Shown: in pieces, positions 34,950-46,600 of the stretch
How positions within the stretch are numbered: position 1 is the first letter of the stretch
Layout of the letters: each line of letters opens with the position of its first letter
From: Xylaria sp. FL1777
Lineage: Eukaryota > Ascomycota > Sordariomycetes > Xylariales > Xylariaceae
Length of the DNA stretch: 64,000 bases
NCBI GenBank assembly: GCA_022578965.1
Contig: MU400565.1
Span: 62,001-126,000 of the forward strand
Direction: 5' to 3'
Notes under the pieces: generated by a model
What the model was told of the DNA's origin: nothing
Seen by the model: the letters and a program-made list of their open reading frames with translations, nothing else
Database searches by the model: none
Made by a program: the position numbers and the translations under genes

Positions 34950-36626
34950 TTAGCATCCACCATATCTCACGCCCCGCTTACCCAACTCCTTTCTACCAAC
35001 CGGATCCTCGGGTAGCACCCAACCCCTGGCGCGCTTAGCTTCCCGCTTCTCGGCAAGCTGTGGCTGCGGCATCCAATCATCACGCGCGAGCGCTTTACGA
35101 CGACTTCCCTCGGCAGGCGCGCCGATTTCTGCCTTCCACGGCGCATGGCCGGGTGTTGGTTCATTACCAGCCAACATGCATAGACCCCAAAGTGCGAGGC
35201 ACGCCGTAAGTGGGGTGCTCTCTTCTTCGTCGTCGTCATCCGATCCTGCAGTAGCGAGCTGAACACTGGTCACTTCGAGGTAGCCGAAGTGGGGTGTTCC
35301 TTCAGCACCGTTACGGACCAACACGAGCTCAATCTCAGTGAGGATGAAGCCGTAGCGTGTGCCGTGCTCCCGCATTACATGGTGCAAGTGGGCGAGTCCG
35401 CGCAAGTACTCGACGCGCTTGATGTTGCCTTCAACACGCATTCCAGTATTGAAGCGGTCGAATGACTTGACAAGTCCTACGACGCGGGCACTTGGCTTCC
35501 CACCAAAAATGGCAGCTGCCGTTGATGACTCGCCGGCCAAATTGGCGACGATGAGGTGGTCATTGGGGGATGATGATGGCATGTGCTTTGTGCTAGGAAC
35601 TGAGAATTGAAGAGCTCGCTGTGATGATATTGCCAGAGCTGAATTGAGCTTGGGGATGTAGTACGATGCATAGATGTTGTGCAGCGCGGCCTCCGTTTCA
35701 GGGTGGCGCGCGTTGGTGGAGGGTTGGGGGAGAAGCGGGGCCGGGACCGGGCAGTTGAGGAGAGCAGAAGCACCGGGAAGAGATAGTATTGTACTGAGGT
35801 TGAAGGCGGACCATTGGCGGATTTGCCGAACATCCCACCAGAAGTGCTTGGTGTTGGGATCCCGGAGAGGGAATGAGATGGACCGCACCAATGAAGGGGC
35901 CGGGTTAGACGTGGTAAGGTAGTCCATGAGGGTGGTGGATGGCGTGGGGTCCGGAGTTGATGCCAAGCTCAGAGGTGAGGGGGCCCTTGGTGCAAAGCCA
36001 TACATGAACTGCTCAGGTTGAGGTGGCGACTGCGAGACAGGCGGGACATACGATGGCATTGGCCGGTAAGTAGGAAAGCTAAATTTCTCAAGCCCAAAGG
36101 TGTCGGGCCCAACGCTCGATGCCCGTTGAGGCTGAATGATGGTGTCTTGCGCATAGGAAATTGGTGAGCAGAGCAGAGAAGACGGGAATGAGACCTGCTC
36201 CTCGACTGGACCAAAAAAAGAGTGGCTGAAGCTCAGCGACTCAGGGTTGGTGAAGCTTCGAGTGTGTGTCGGCCGAACGCTCCCTTTACGAGAGGGTCTA
36301 GACACAGTAGCGACAGGCGATCTTCTCACGCGCTTCGCGGGTGATTCGATAGTCTGGTCCTGAGAACGAATCTTAGGAAGTAAGATAGGACCATGCTGGC
36401 GAATTGGTGGCGGAGAACGCGAAGGGGTAGTGACGCGCGTGCTAACCGAGTCGGAGGGCGACGTCTCGGCGGTAGAACATATGGAACTATACGAGCTTGT
36501 GCGAGCATGCCCGGGATTGTATGGAATCTCGAGCAGAGACGGATCAAAAGAGAAGCTCGGCGGAGTGACCGGCTCGCAGGAAGGAAAAGTGAAGTCAAAA
36601 GACATGTCCGCTGCCAGACTGCTCAT
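34950..36626 (-). CDS. Conserved-type fungal protein of unknown function, 558 aa
   Basis: Single-exon frame. Residues about 1-240 are Ser/Pro-rich and disordered, with several SP/TP sites and a basic patch (PAKRVRRSP) that may be a nuclear signal. The ordered half starts at KHFWWDVRQIRQWSAFNLSTI. It contains YGFILTEIELVLVR and HFGYLEVTSV, an order of charged and hydrophobic strands that reminds me of fungal PD-(D/E)XK-like domains. An acidic loop (SDDDDEEES) and a basic C-terminal tail follow. I believe this family is widespread in Pezizomycotina (sometimes mislabelled sialidase) but cannot assign a function. A tiny upstream exon is possible: ATGGCTAC at 36699 is followed by a GTACGT donor. 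The 7-kb empty upstream region hints at complex regulation. Confidence 0.75.
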   Translation of the reverse strand: MSSLAADMSFDFTFPSCEPVTPPSFSFDPSLLEIPYNPGHARTSSYSSICSTAETSPSDSVSTRVTTPSRSPPPIRQHGPILLPKIRSQDQTIESPAKRVRRSPVATVSRPSRKGSVRPTHTRSFTNPESLSFSHSFFGPVEEQVSFPSSLLCSPISYAQDTIIQPQRASSVGPDTFGLEKFSFPTYRPMPSYVPPVSQSPPQPEQFMYGFAPRAPSPLSLASTPDPTPSTTLMDYLTTSNPAPSLVRSISFPLRDPNTKHFWWDVRQIRQWSAFNLSTILSLPGASALLNCPVPAPLLPQPSTNARHPETEAALHNIYASYYIPKLNSALAISSQRALQFSVPSTKHMPSSSPNDHLIVANLAGESSTAAAIFGGKPSARVVGLVKSFDRFNTGMRVEGNIKRVEYLRGLAHLHHVMREHGTRYGFILTEIELVLVRNGAEGTPHFGYLEVTSVQLATAGSDDDDEEESTPLTACLALWGLCMLAGNEPTPGHAPWKAEIGAPAEGSRRKALARDDWMPQPQLAEKREAKRARGWVLPEDPVGRKELGKRGVRYGGC

Positions 36627-37501
36627 GCTCGCATGTTAGCATACCGTCGTCATGATATCTCACAAGAGTTGAGTGAAAGTGAAGGGTTACGTACGTAGCC
36701 ATGTCTGATGTGAGTAACTGTTCTGGTCAACCAGGACAAGAACGAGCTGAGTATTGGATTATTGGAAGGGAATGAAGGGAGAACCAGCTCCACCACGACG
36801 AAATGTCCTAACGCCGAGAAATATGTATGAAAACCGTCGACGGATGGATGAGATCACTCTGCAGCAACGAGAGAGAGAACCAAGGGTGTGATGAATGGGT
36901 CGATAGCAGAGGGCCTTGAGACTGAGAGTACGAGCACGGGTCTATGAGACAAGCTAGGAAACCGATATAAGGAAAAAGGAAACAAATGTATTGGTCTACA
37001 GATGAAACCGAAGAACGGGACTGACGAGGGAAAGAGAGAAGACGGCGGGAGGAGGACGGAGGTCCTCTTATTCTTATCCTCGGGAGCGGGTGGACAGGTC
37101 ACGATGGGCCGCATGCAAATCAGCGACATGGCTTTTGACATTTGCGAAAGCACGAGAGCCAAAAAACGCCGGCGATGATGTCGCCCAATGCAGGAAGCAG
37201 AACCTGAAACATGGGGTATTGAAGGCGATTGACGGGACTAGCAAGGGAAGTAGAGCCATGTAAACATTTCCGTCGTGGAGGGACGAGTCGGCCTAGCGTC
37301 GCCCTTGGTTGGGCGGTCGAGGCATTGGGCCGATGAGAACTGGCGGTTGACAGAGGAGGTGAGGTTCGACAAGATGCGACTTACACTGGATGGCACGGTA
37401 CGAAGGTACCTCGAAATAGACGGGTAGTAGGTAGGGTCGCACGCTAAGTAGTACCTAGGTAGGTAGTGTACCTATGCGTACATGTAAGGTATGCGCAGAC
37501 G

Positions 37502-37530
37502 GACCCTGACCCCTGACCCCTGACCCCTGT
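37502..37530. repeat. Tandem 7-bp repeat (CCCCTGA)
   Basis: About four consecutive units of ACCCCTG. Not the fungal telomere unit (CCCTAA). Confidence 0.75.
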
Positions 37531-37878
37531 CCATGTAGATGGGCGGGGCCAATCAACCCGGCTACTGGACAGGTCTTGGCGTCTACCCTAACAGTGCAGT
37601 GGGCAGAGCAGGTATACAGGTATCCCACCAGGTATGTACGATGTACGTCGGTATAACGAGGTTCTTTTTTCCTTGTCAGGTCTCCCTTGGGTGTCGTGTT
37701 TGTTACTTGTAGCGCAGCTAATTACGAGAATAGAGTACCTAAGTCCAGCTCATCTCGATATAGTCAGCAGTTCCAACATGTATACTGAGAGTCTACTGGT
37801 ACTATGTCGTGTACCCAATCTAACCTACGCAGTACGCACAGTTCTATCTACCTAGAACCCAACACATGTTCTATGTGG

Positions 37879-37894
37879 CATGGCATGGCATGGC
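37879..37894. repeat. Tandem 5-bp repeat (GGCAT)
   Basis: Three full GGCAT units followed by GGCAC. Confidence 0.7.
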
Positions 37895-37992
37895 ACACAA
37901 CTCACACCCAAGGTAGAAATTAACCTCTTGTTTGCCCATCGATGTGGGAATTCCGAATACCCAAGTCCACGTTCGGGCCTACACGCTCCAAG

Positions 37993-38020
37993 CCCAGCCA
38001 GCCAGCCAGCCAGCCAGCCC
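37993..38020. repeat. Tandem 4-bp repeat (CCAG)
   Basis: About six CCAG units in a row, a microsatellite. Confidence 0.8.
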
Positions 38021-39296
38021 GAGTTGGGGCTGCACGCATCCGGCCAGCTCAATTCAAACCCCATTAGCCAAGGGCAATCCTTCTCTGGGGGCTAACTCGA
38101 CAGAAACAGGGCGATCCTCAACAACGAGTGGGCACACCCGGTGGCACGATGCATCGGTTGATCTCGGTTGGTGAGAAAGATGATGTTGTTTCCCCCCAAT
38201 TGAAGAACGCCGCCCTCAGAATGGTCCGTCGTGTCAGTCTACTTGTGCCTATGTATGTAGGTATCTGATCTGTCTATGAGTCACCTCGAGAATAGCGTGC
38301 ACTAGACACATCACGATCTAGGTAGTATCTAGGTACGTTAATTAGGTAAGCACTGAGAGATACAGGATCTCATACCTAGTATATCTATCTATCTATACTA
38401 GGTAAGTATACGCTCCATATCAAGAGCACCGCACCACGCGAGGGATCGAAGTATCGATGCGATGGATATCGATGTATATCGGTGTCTCGATGTCTCAATG
38501 TCTGCATTAGGCAGTTAGCGGGTGGGTTCTCGTTCTCTGTCTGGTCTGCAAGTGAGTGCAACGATACACATGTACCGAAGTACCCAACATCAACCACCAT
38601 CAATCAATCAATCCAATCAACCCTGCCAAGCGCCAACAACACGGATGTGGGGAATCCAGTGTGCGCATACTCTACCTACCTAACCTAGTCATAACCTAGC
38701 TAGTCCTAACCTAGTCCGTCACGCTTCTTCTTCCCTTCCCTCGATTTCCCGCCGCCCGCCGCGATTAAATCCTGTGAAGCCCCAGCACACCCAGCGCGCA
38801 GTAGAACCCAGCACGCTCGGGACCATTTTGTTCCCACTCGACGACGCGGGGTGATGCGTGTACAAAGATGGGTGAAATGCACGCGGTGCACGCTGCACAC
38901 ACGCCCACGTCTGGCTGCACCACCCGCGACGAACGAGATGGCGACACACGACTGTTATGCACTGCGATGAGACTCTAGGAGCATATTATGCTCACCTGAT
39001 GCACGCACTTATAACTTATAGCCACTTTGCGCTATACTTACTTACTTACACATTTCCGTCGCTGGAAGGTGACTACGAAGGGAAGGCAGTTTATACTATA
39101 ATACTATACTGCTAGACTACATACTGTAGGTCGTTCCGGCGTGGCAATGTGGCAATGCTTGTTCGGAATCTAAGTAAGCATTCTGTGAATGCATCTGCTT
39201 TAGTCTAGGGTTCGTTCATTCTATCGTGTTCTATCTATCTAGGGATCATCAGCAGTCCTCGTGCGCAGAAACTCGCGCACCACAACTCCTGCCCTT

Positions 39297-39350
39297 GCGT
39301 GCTTGCGTGCTTGCTTGCATTGCTTGCTTGCTCGTTTGCTTGCTTTGCTG
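39297..39350. repeat. Imperfect (TTGC)n microsatellite
   Basis: Runs of CTTGC and CTTGCGTG units over about 50 bp with small interruptions. Confidence 0.75.
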
Positions 39351-40810
39351 TGCTCTACCTTACTTGCTTACTAGATAGATTCACCGCGCTCCCTCAGATC
39401 GTCGCTCGCTCCCTGATTATATTATCTTCGCTCTACATCATCTACTTCCGAGGTCCTACATACCGGACACGATATTTTGTCCTCCGTGGGTGCGGCAATA
39501 CGTGACCCGGGCGAGTCGCAAACCCAGTCGCAGACCCACCGGCCTACGAAAGGACATTGCTGTAAATGCTATTTACGTACGTAGATACACAGGGAGAGCA
39601 ATATTAAGATGATCTACCTATTTTCTCCCGGGATCTTCTTTTTTCTTTTCCCTTTCTTCTTTATTTCCGTCGGGTCCTGGACCCTGGCCCATCGCGCTTG
39701 CGCTTGATCTGACGTCGGTTTTCTATGATAGCCACTTACATGGGGAAACCGTAGTTAGTAAGGTGGTGTAACGATATTGGTACGGTGCCATTCTACATGA
39801 CGAATGCGGAAAGAGATTGGGGCAGAGCATTTTTGGTCTCGGCCAGTGGAGGTAGGGATGCGATAACATGAGATGAGATGAAGCGGAACAGAACAGCCAC
39901 AAGCGCACCGCCCTCCACCACCCTGTCGGCACACACATACCGTCCGTACCTGGTCCGCACATACTTACTACGTAGTATAGGTAGGTAGGTAAGTACTGCG
40001 CAGGTAAGTAAGTATAGGCCGGAATTCGGAGGGTCCGGATAGCCGCCTGGCTTAGCTTAGCTAGTATGGTCTAGTGTGTCTACTATTCTGTTCTTAGACT
40101 TAAAATTCATTTTTTCTATTCTATTTCCCGGTTCGCTTAAGCAGTGCGCTCGACAGATTAAACGCGGGCGGCTATTTTATCCATGTGTGTCTACTTAGTA
40201 CCACACTATTCTGAGGCAAGATGTGCACGATGCTGATCCGGATTAGGCGCCGGGCGGGAGATTGCATCGTATTCCGTCCCCGACTAGTATCCTACTATAT
40301 TCTATCTATCCACAACTACACATACCTACATGGAGGTACATTTTAGTAATGCTAATATGTTCCCAGGTGAACGTAGTATTAGCATAGTATAGATGAAATA
40401 GAAGGAATAGTAAGAATTGATGCACGGAGGATCTGCGAGCCATGGATACGGTCAGTGCTGATACGGTCCCTCCTTACCACCGAAGGCTAAGGCGTTCTTT
40501 CTCTGGGCGCAACCGTGGGTGATACATGGTGCCGAGGAAAGTCAGCCGGGCTCGGAACCAGACATCGGCAGAAACTCCCCCAGAAAACCCACCGCAAGGC
40601 TCAACAACGTCAATCATGCCAGGATATGATGACATTGAAAAAAAGATTAAAAAGATCAGTAGAGGCAGAGAGAAGGAAAGAAAGAAAGAAAGCCTTGGTC
40701 GCAGAAATATTAATTAAGGGGTGTTGGGGGTTTGTATAAGTCTTTTTTTCGCCGCCACCTACCTATCTGGCTTCTGACACGTCAATTCAGTAGTTGACGA
40801 TAACCATGCT

Positions 40811-40847
40811 CTCTTCATGCGCTTCTTCATGCGCTTCTTCAATGCGC
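40811..40847. repeat. Tandem ATGCGCTTCTTC repeat
   Basis: Two full 13-bp units (TTCATGCGCTTC) and a partial third (TTCAATGCGC). Confidence 0.7.
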
Positions 40848-40918
40848 CTTTTCTCTCTCTGTGTCTCTGTCTCTGACTCTCTCTGCCTAACCCCGCTAGC
40901 ATCCCTACGACCACAATT

Positions 40919-41010
40919 AATTTCAATTTCAATTTCATTCTTTCCTTTCTTGGCCCTCCATGTGCGAGCAACGAAAAGAGGAATGAATTGAAATTGAAAT
41001 TGAAATTGAA
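40919..41010. repeat. Inverted repeat of (AATTTC)n / (GAAATT)n
   Basis: Left arm 40919-40940 is an AATTTC array ending CATTC. Right arm 40981-41010 starts GAATGAATTG and continues as GAAATT units. The arms pair over about 22 bp with one bulged base, leaving a 40-nt loop. Could extrude a cruciform or fold as RNA; it may also be two microsatellite runs that happen to be inverted. Confidence 0.6.
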
Positions 41011-43064
41011 GAGAAAAAAAAAGGCGACACAAGCGCCGAGCACGCATAACGGCGCGTAACTCAATTCCTCGACAGGCGCTTCACAACCGAAGAAGGGCGG
41101 CGGTCTCAGCATCCCATTGGCCAATTTGCACGCGCCCTACCGCCACCACTACACACCACACAAGATTATCTACACCTATCTAGATTGAATTTCCTTTTTT
41201 GGGGTGGGTGGGATATGGGGTTGGAGTGGGAGGGGTTGGGGAGGGGAAAAATGACAAATTGTTAGCGCAGACCCAGAAACTTGTCGCCAAGCCCCCCAAA
41301 AACCAAGAAAAGAAGCAGAAAAATGCATAAGGATCTAAAGTATGCAAGTATGCATAGAAAGAAGAATCAATTAAGGTGTCCCGTGCGTTCGTCTATTTTT
41401 TTTTTTTTTTCTCTTTTAATCCCTTCCCCGCCCCCAGTTTTTTTTTCCGAACGTGGGAATAAAAGGCACGCGGAGAGAAGTGCGGAGCGGCGAAGGAGAT
41501 AAGACAGAATAACTGCGCGTATGTAGAGAAAAGACACGCGGCGAGCGCGCATGTTCTGCGGCTGTGGCCAATCGGCGTGCTCCACACACCGCGTCGAACG
41601 TGTTGGGCACGGCATGGAATTCTCATTGGCTCGTCTTGCTCGGCGTAGTGTAGAGTCATATTATAGACTAGCCCATGTGGTGTAAGTATGACTTGTTCAG
41701 GTTGTCTTGCCTTGTCATGATCTCCAGCCCGTCCGTCCGTTCGTTCCATCGTTTCTGCTCGGCTTCCCTTGCATGGTCCGTCTGGATCAAGTAGGTATCT
41801 GTCTACTTACCTACCTACTTAGACGAGGTAGATCCGATAGCCTATAGTATGCTAGTATACACACTAGATGCAGTAGTATAGGGTAGTATAGGCATGTAGC
41901 TGCGGCTGTGGGCTTCGCTCGTCCAGTGTCCAGTGCAGCGGCGAGGTCTTTTCTCTCTCGACGTTTCAGATTTTTCTTTCCTGTTCCCGTACGTTCGGTG
42001 CAGCGTGGCCAAGACAGAGACAAGAGGGAAGCCCCCCGGTCCTCCGTTTGTTTCAGATCTCCTGTGCGCCTGTGGCCGTGTCGATCATCCGCTGGACCAA
42101 CCATCGCGAGCCCCGCCGTCACCATCCCATCGTGGAGTGGAGGGCATGAGTGAGTTGAGTGAGTCACTGAGTCACCCTCACCCCCGGGCACAACCCGGGA
42201 CTTGCAGCTTGCATGCAGACTTGCGGAGCTACGAGTACCTGTCGGTGAAGCTTATTAGACGGCATCGTGCTACCTTTCACGTCGTGGGCAAGGTTGTGGA
42301 GATGGATGAGATTCAGGTGAAGGTAGGCATGAGTGAGTCATAGACGGCTAGATATGCGTCAACTGTCCAGGTAGTTGAACGCTTGAACCCTTAGTACTCA
42401 GTAGCATCCTTCATGCAACCTCGACGTGAAGCGGCATCGAAATTTTTCCATCTGGTAGATCTGTGACCGCTACATAGTGAACTAGGTATGTGCTGAGCCG
42501 AGACCAAGAGCCGAAACATTCAGCATCGGTTTCAATCAGTTTCAATCTTCCGTGGCTGGGTAGGCACAAAAAAAAGACCGATCAGTCAATCCACCATGAG
42601 GAGACAAACCTGCATGCAACCTTTGTCATCCAAGAAAGTCGCATCAAGAAGAGCGGGTAGGTAGCATCAATTGGTCAATCAGCTAAGCCTCGCGGAACGA
42701 GGAATCTCCAGACGCTTATCGCGAAGAAACTACCACCACATCATACTCAAGGCTTACAGTATGTACATACACCACCTGCCATCACAATCACAATCGCGCT
42801 TACAGTCACGTCATTTCAGAGCTAGGTATTTCTCTGACAAGGCTTCTTCAGTTACCAATCCAGCCTAACAAAAGCCTAGAGTACGTAATACTACCAGACT
42901 CCCAACAAAGTGGGTACGATAGAGACACGAGGTCGGCCACGGTCGCAGACCACCGACCGGCGCAGTGCGTGGTGGTGGTGGTGTACAGTAGAATCCGTCT
43001 ACCGGCAGTCGCAGCGAAGGAGCGATGCCGAACGAGCCGATTCGCCAATGTTTTCCTCTCACTG

Positions 43065-43124
43065 GAGAGAGAGAGCTAGATAGAGCAGGCACCGAGAGAG
43101 AGAGAGCTAGATAGAGCAGGCACC
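43065..43124. repeat. Tandem duplication of a 30-bp unit
   Basis: Two near-identical units made of a GA run followed by GCTAGATAGAGCAGGCACC, then a further GA run to about 43140. Confidence 0.8.
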
Positions 43125-43612
43125 GAGAGAGAGAGAGAGAACACAGCCACTACTTGAGACCCAACAGCAGACCCAACGAGCAAGTAAACCTGCCGCACGA
43201 TGCGCACGATGCGTACAATTCGCAAGCCCGAAGCGCCGGCGCACGTAATCGGCCGTGGTAACGGGCCGCTGGCAGGCGTACAGTAGGTAGGTCTGGTATC
43301 GAGCGGCCCATGAGTCTAGTTTCTGCGAACAGCAGGGTACGTAGCTTGTATATTAATACCCGTCGGCTGCCTCCGACATGGAGGATTCTCGCACCTTAGG
43401 CAGTCGTTCAGTTTGTCGGGTGAGGCTTATCTAACTTCGACAATGTTGGTCACCCATTATGAGGGAGAAGCCGAAACAACGCCCACGTTGAGAAACGAGC
43501 GCCATGTGACGTGGCAGCCCGGGCTGATTGTCTCTATCCTAATCCGGCAAATGCGGAGGTTTCGCCATAAACTGGGACACGCGGTCTAGAAGTCTACACT
43601 AATCTATCTTCC

Positions 43613-46600
43613 TTACTGTACACCATTCACTGCTGCCTCGCCCATTGCGCTCGAGTCGCCTCCATTGGTCGCTGGTGGGTTAATTACCATCTCGGGAGTG
43701 CTCGGCTGAACAGAATCCGGTGGCCATTGCGCTTGTGCAGTCGACGATGGCTCCGAAGAGACATCATGTAGCTTTCTCAACGCCCTCCTTATCCCTTGTA
43801 GCCGCTCGCGCTCGAGGATTAACATGGCCCTCGCGAATTCCTTGATGGCTTGTCGTCCCATGCGCCCATGCATGTCTTGCCAACCAGCCAATTCACCAGC
43901 TACCGTCTGCTGCGTATAGCGAAGCTCTTTGGAGAGTTCGTCTAGTTCGACCTGAGTGCGTCTAGCCCTCTCTTCTTTTTCTTCGTTCATACGCTGCCGG
44001 GTCTCGTCAAGTAAGCCGAGCGGCCATCTCGTAGAGCGAGATACTGAGTTATAATTGCGTTCGATGGCTTTGTGGGCTAGATTAATTTGCGCTATGAGAT
44101 GGGGCGGCCGTGACAACGCCGTAAGCATAGCTTGAATCGTGGACTGCAGGGCCAAGATCGAGGTGTGGAATATTTGTGGTGGATTCGTGGCAGGAGGTGC
44201 GAGTGTATTGATGTACGTCTCCACCGCAGCAATGTGAGTGGGCGGCAGAAAAGCGAGGTTGGCCACTATGCGAGACATCAAACGTGCGGCATCGTAAAGG
44301 TCTGTTCCTTGTCAGCGTGCTATTCCTCGGTTATCAATGTTCATGAAAATACCGTTCGTGATGATAGCAACCGCGTTGGTTCTCCGCGCGAGAGTCTTAG
44401 TGGCGTAATTAACACTACGAACAGTCTCACGCGCGTGATCAACAAATTGCTCTACCTCGTGGATATCTTCCAGCGGCTCGAATTCATCTCGCACCCTTTC
44501 TACTCTTGTCTCCGCTTTTAGGCGGCTTCGCTGTTCCATCATATCTGCCTGGAGATCTGGAACCAAAAAGAATTCCCATAGCATTTCATGCGTCGCGAAG
44601 GTAGGATGTGACAGCATGATCTTTAAAAAAGCGTTAGAGCGCATTTGTGTATCCCTCAAGACCGCCCGCGATGGTTTAGAGGGGATCTGAAAAGGTGATC
44701 GTTGACTCGACACTTTGGGCATCCAGGATGCTGGGTTTTCCATTGATAGCAGGTTCACAAGATGCTCGAAGTCGGCCGTTGAGCGGCGGCAAGTCGTCAC
44801 TGTGTAGCAATTTTGATCGGCCGGCGCGCCTGACTTTAGCACTAACCGGATGGTAGCATCTTCCACAAAAAATGACCGGACCACGCCAGTAACTCGGCCA
44901 TCGATAGCCGCGCTCATGGTGAACAATGCCAGATCATCGATACGATTCCGGACATCATCATCCTTGGCGAGTTCTACGGCTGTCAGCCCACGTGCCTCCC
45001 TGACTGCAACATCCACTCTTCGGTCAGAATAGAGAGCTCGCACCATGTCGAAGCGGCCGTATTTGCTTGCGACCATCAGTGCGGTGAATCTCTTTTCGTT
45101 TGTAGCATTTACGTCAACGTCGCAATGCAATAAAATTCTAACGGCTAGCTGCGGATCATTAACAATATGTAAAAGGGTGTTTCCTTTGCAATCTACGTGA
45201 TCATCGAGGTGGAGTGGCTGTCCATCTCCCTGGGCTGCAGCGGCAGCCTCAAGACCTGCCTGCACCATGTTGGAGTAATCAGGATGATCGTAGGACCGGC
45301 AAAGTGCAAATAATGGCGTCAGGCCATTTTTGTCCCTTTGCCGCCAGGGAATCAGCTTTCCAATACGAGCGATTAAAGCCGGCGCATGAAAGAGATAATG
45401 GGCTACACTTCGCCCACGTACGTCTTGTAGGGCTAGATACTGTCGGATTTTCGGTTCGGGCGTTGATGACATGACGAAATCGAGAATGATATCAATAATC
45501 TCAGTATGTCCCAACTGTACAGCAGCACTGAGTAGGCTTGTGTCGTCGTTGTTAGTATCTTCGAGTATCAAGTCTTTGGGGAAGAGGTCTTCTAATGATA
45601 AGAGATATCGCAAAGCCTCTGGGCGCTCATTTTGAATAGCCATCATAGGCACAGACTCGCCAAAGGAATCTTGTGTTTGGCATAGACGTTCGACGGACGT
45701 GTCTCCTTCGAGCCCACTGCCTAATGTGACGACACTACCAGCCCTCGAGTGATAGGAAAACTCGGAACCACTTGACATACTTCTAGTATCCATGGCAACC
45801 TTTTTCACCTTCTTGACGGCAGTAGTTGAAATATCGTCCGATGATTTATTCTGAAACGGAAACACATGGCTTAAACCTGTCCCTTGAGAGTAGGATTCTG
45901 AAGGCGTTAAAGCCGATGAAGATCGTCCGGAAGACCCATTGAACATACTCCAATTCACCGAGGGAGCGCGGCTCGAGATCGGGGATTCAACAAGTTCATC
46001 ATCTCCAATGGCATATGAGCTCGCATCCATCGTTCTCTTTAGTTCGTCCACATCACCTTTCGCTGCTGCGTCCCATAAGGCTTTGTTGCGGCGACTAGCT
46101 CGCCTTAAACTGCTTGAATCACCGAAGAGGTATGAAAGAACCGCTTCAAATGTGCTCAGGGCGTACCCCATTTCGCCACTGTCAACATCATCGATGAAGA
46201 TAAAATGTTTCATGTAGAGCAATCTCGCCTGTAGATTCTTAACCCCTGCCCTGATTACCACAAATAGGAGGAGAGACACCAGAGTATCAGCGTTGACCAT
46301 GAGGACATTCTTCTCCGTGGGTGGTTTGGTGTTATTGCTGGAATCTGGCTGTTCTGCTAATTGCGTGGCCGCCTTGATTGTTGCTAGCAAGATTTCCATC
46401 ATGTCTTGAGCGCACGTCGCATTCGTCATCCGTCGGAATTCATCTACAGCAATACCAAGTCTTGTCGCGAGTTCACGTTTCGTCTTGGGACCTCCTTCTA
46501 TGAAGATGCCCAGTTGTGAAATGTCAATGAATTCCATCTGCCGTATTTTGGCTTCCAGCTCTTGATCCTGTGGCCTACGAAGTGCAGCTAATCGTGGCCA

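Larger units (their letters stand above)
36627..43612. other. 7-kb intergenic region rich in simple repeats
   Basis: No convincing gene on either strand. Short frames of 60-136 codons are low-complexity or shadow frames. The DNA carries many TAGGTAGGTA/TACCTA motifs (for example at about 37.45, 39.97 and 41.80 kb), several microsatellites and one large imperfect hairpin, listed separately. It is upstream of the 558-aa gene and downstream of the VPS9 gene, both minus strand. It may hold a long 5' leader or unannotated noncoding RNA. Confidence 0.5.

Noticed and set aside
37502..37530. Interstitial telomere array
   Set aside because: The unit is CCCCTGA, not CCCTAA, with only about four copies.
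41811..42343. Overlapping 126- and 136-codon frames on opposite strands
   Set aside because: GC-rich DNA gives long chance frames; neither has a domain and both lie in the repeat-rich intergenic region.
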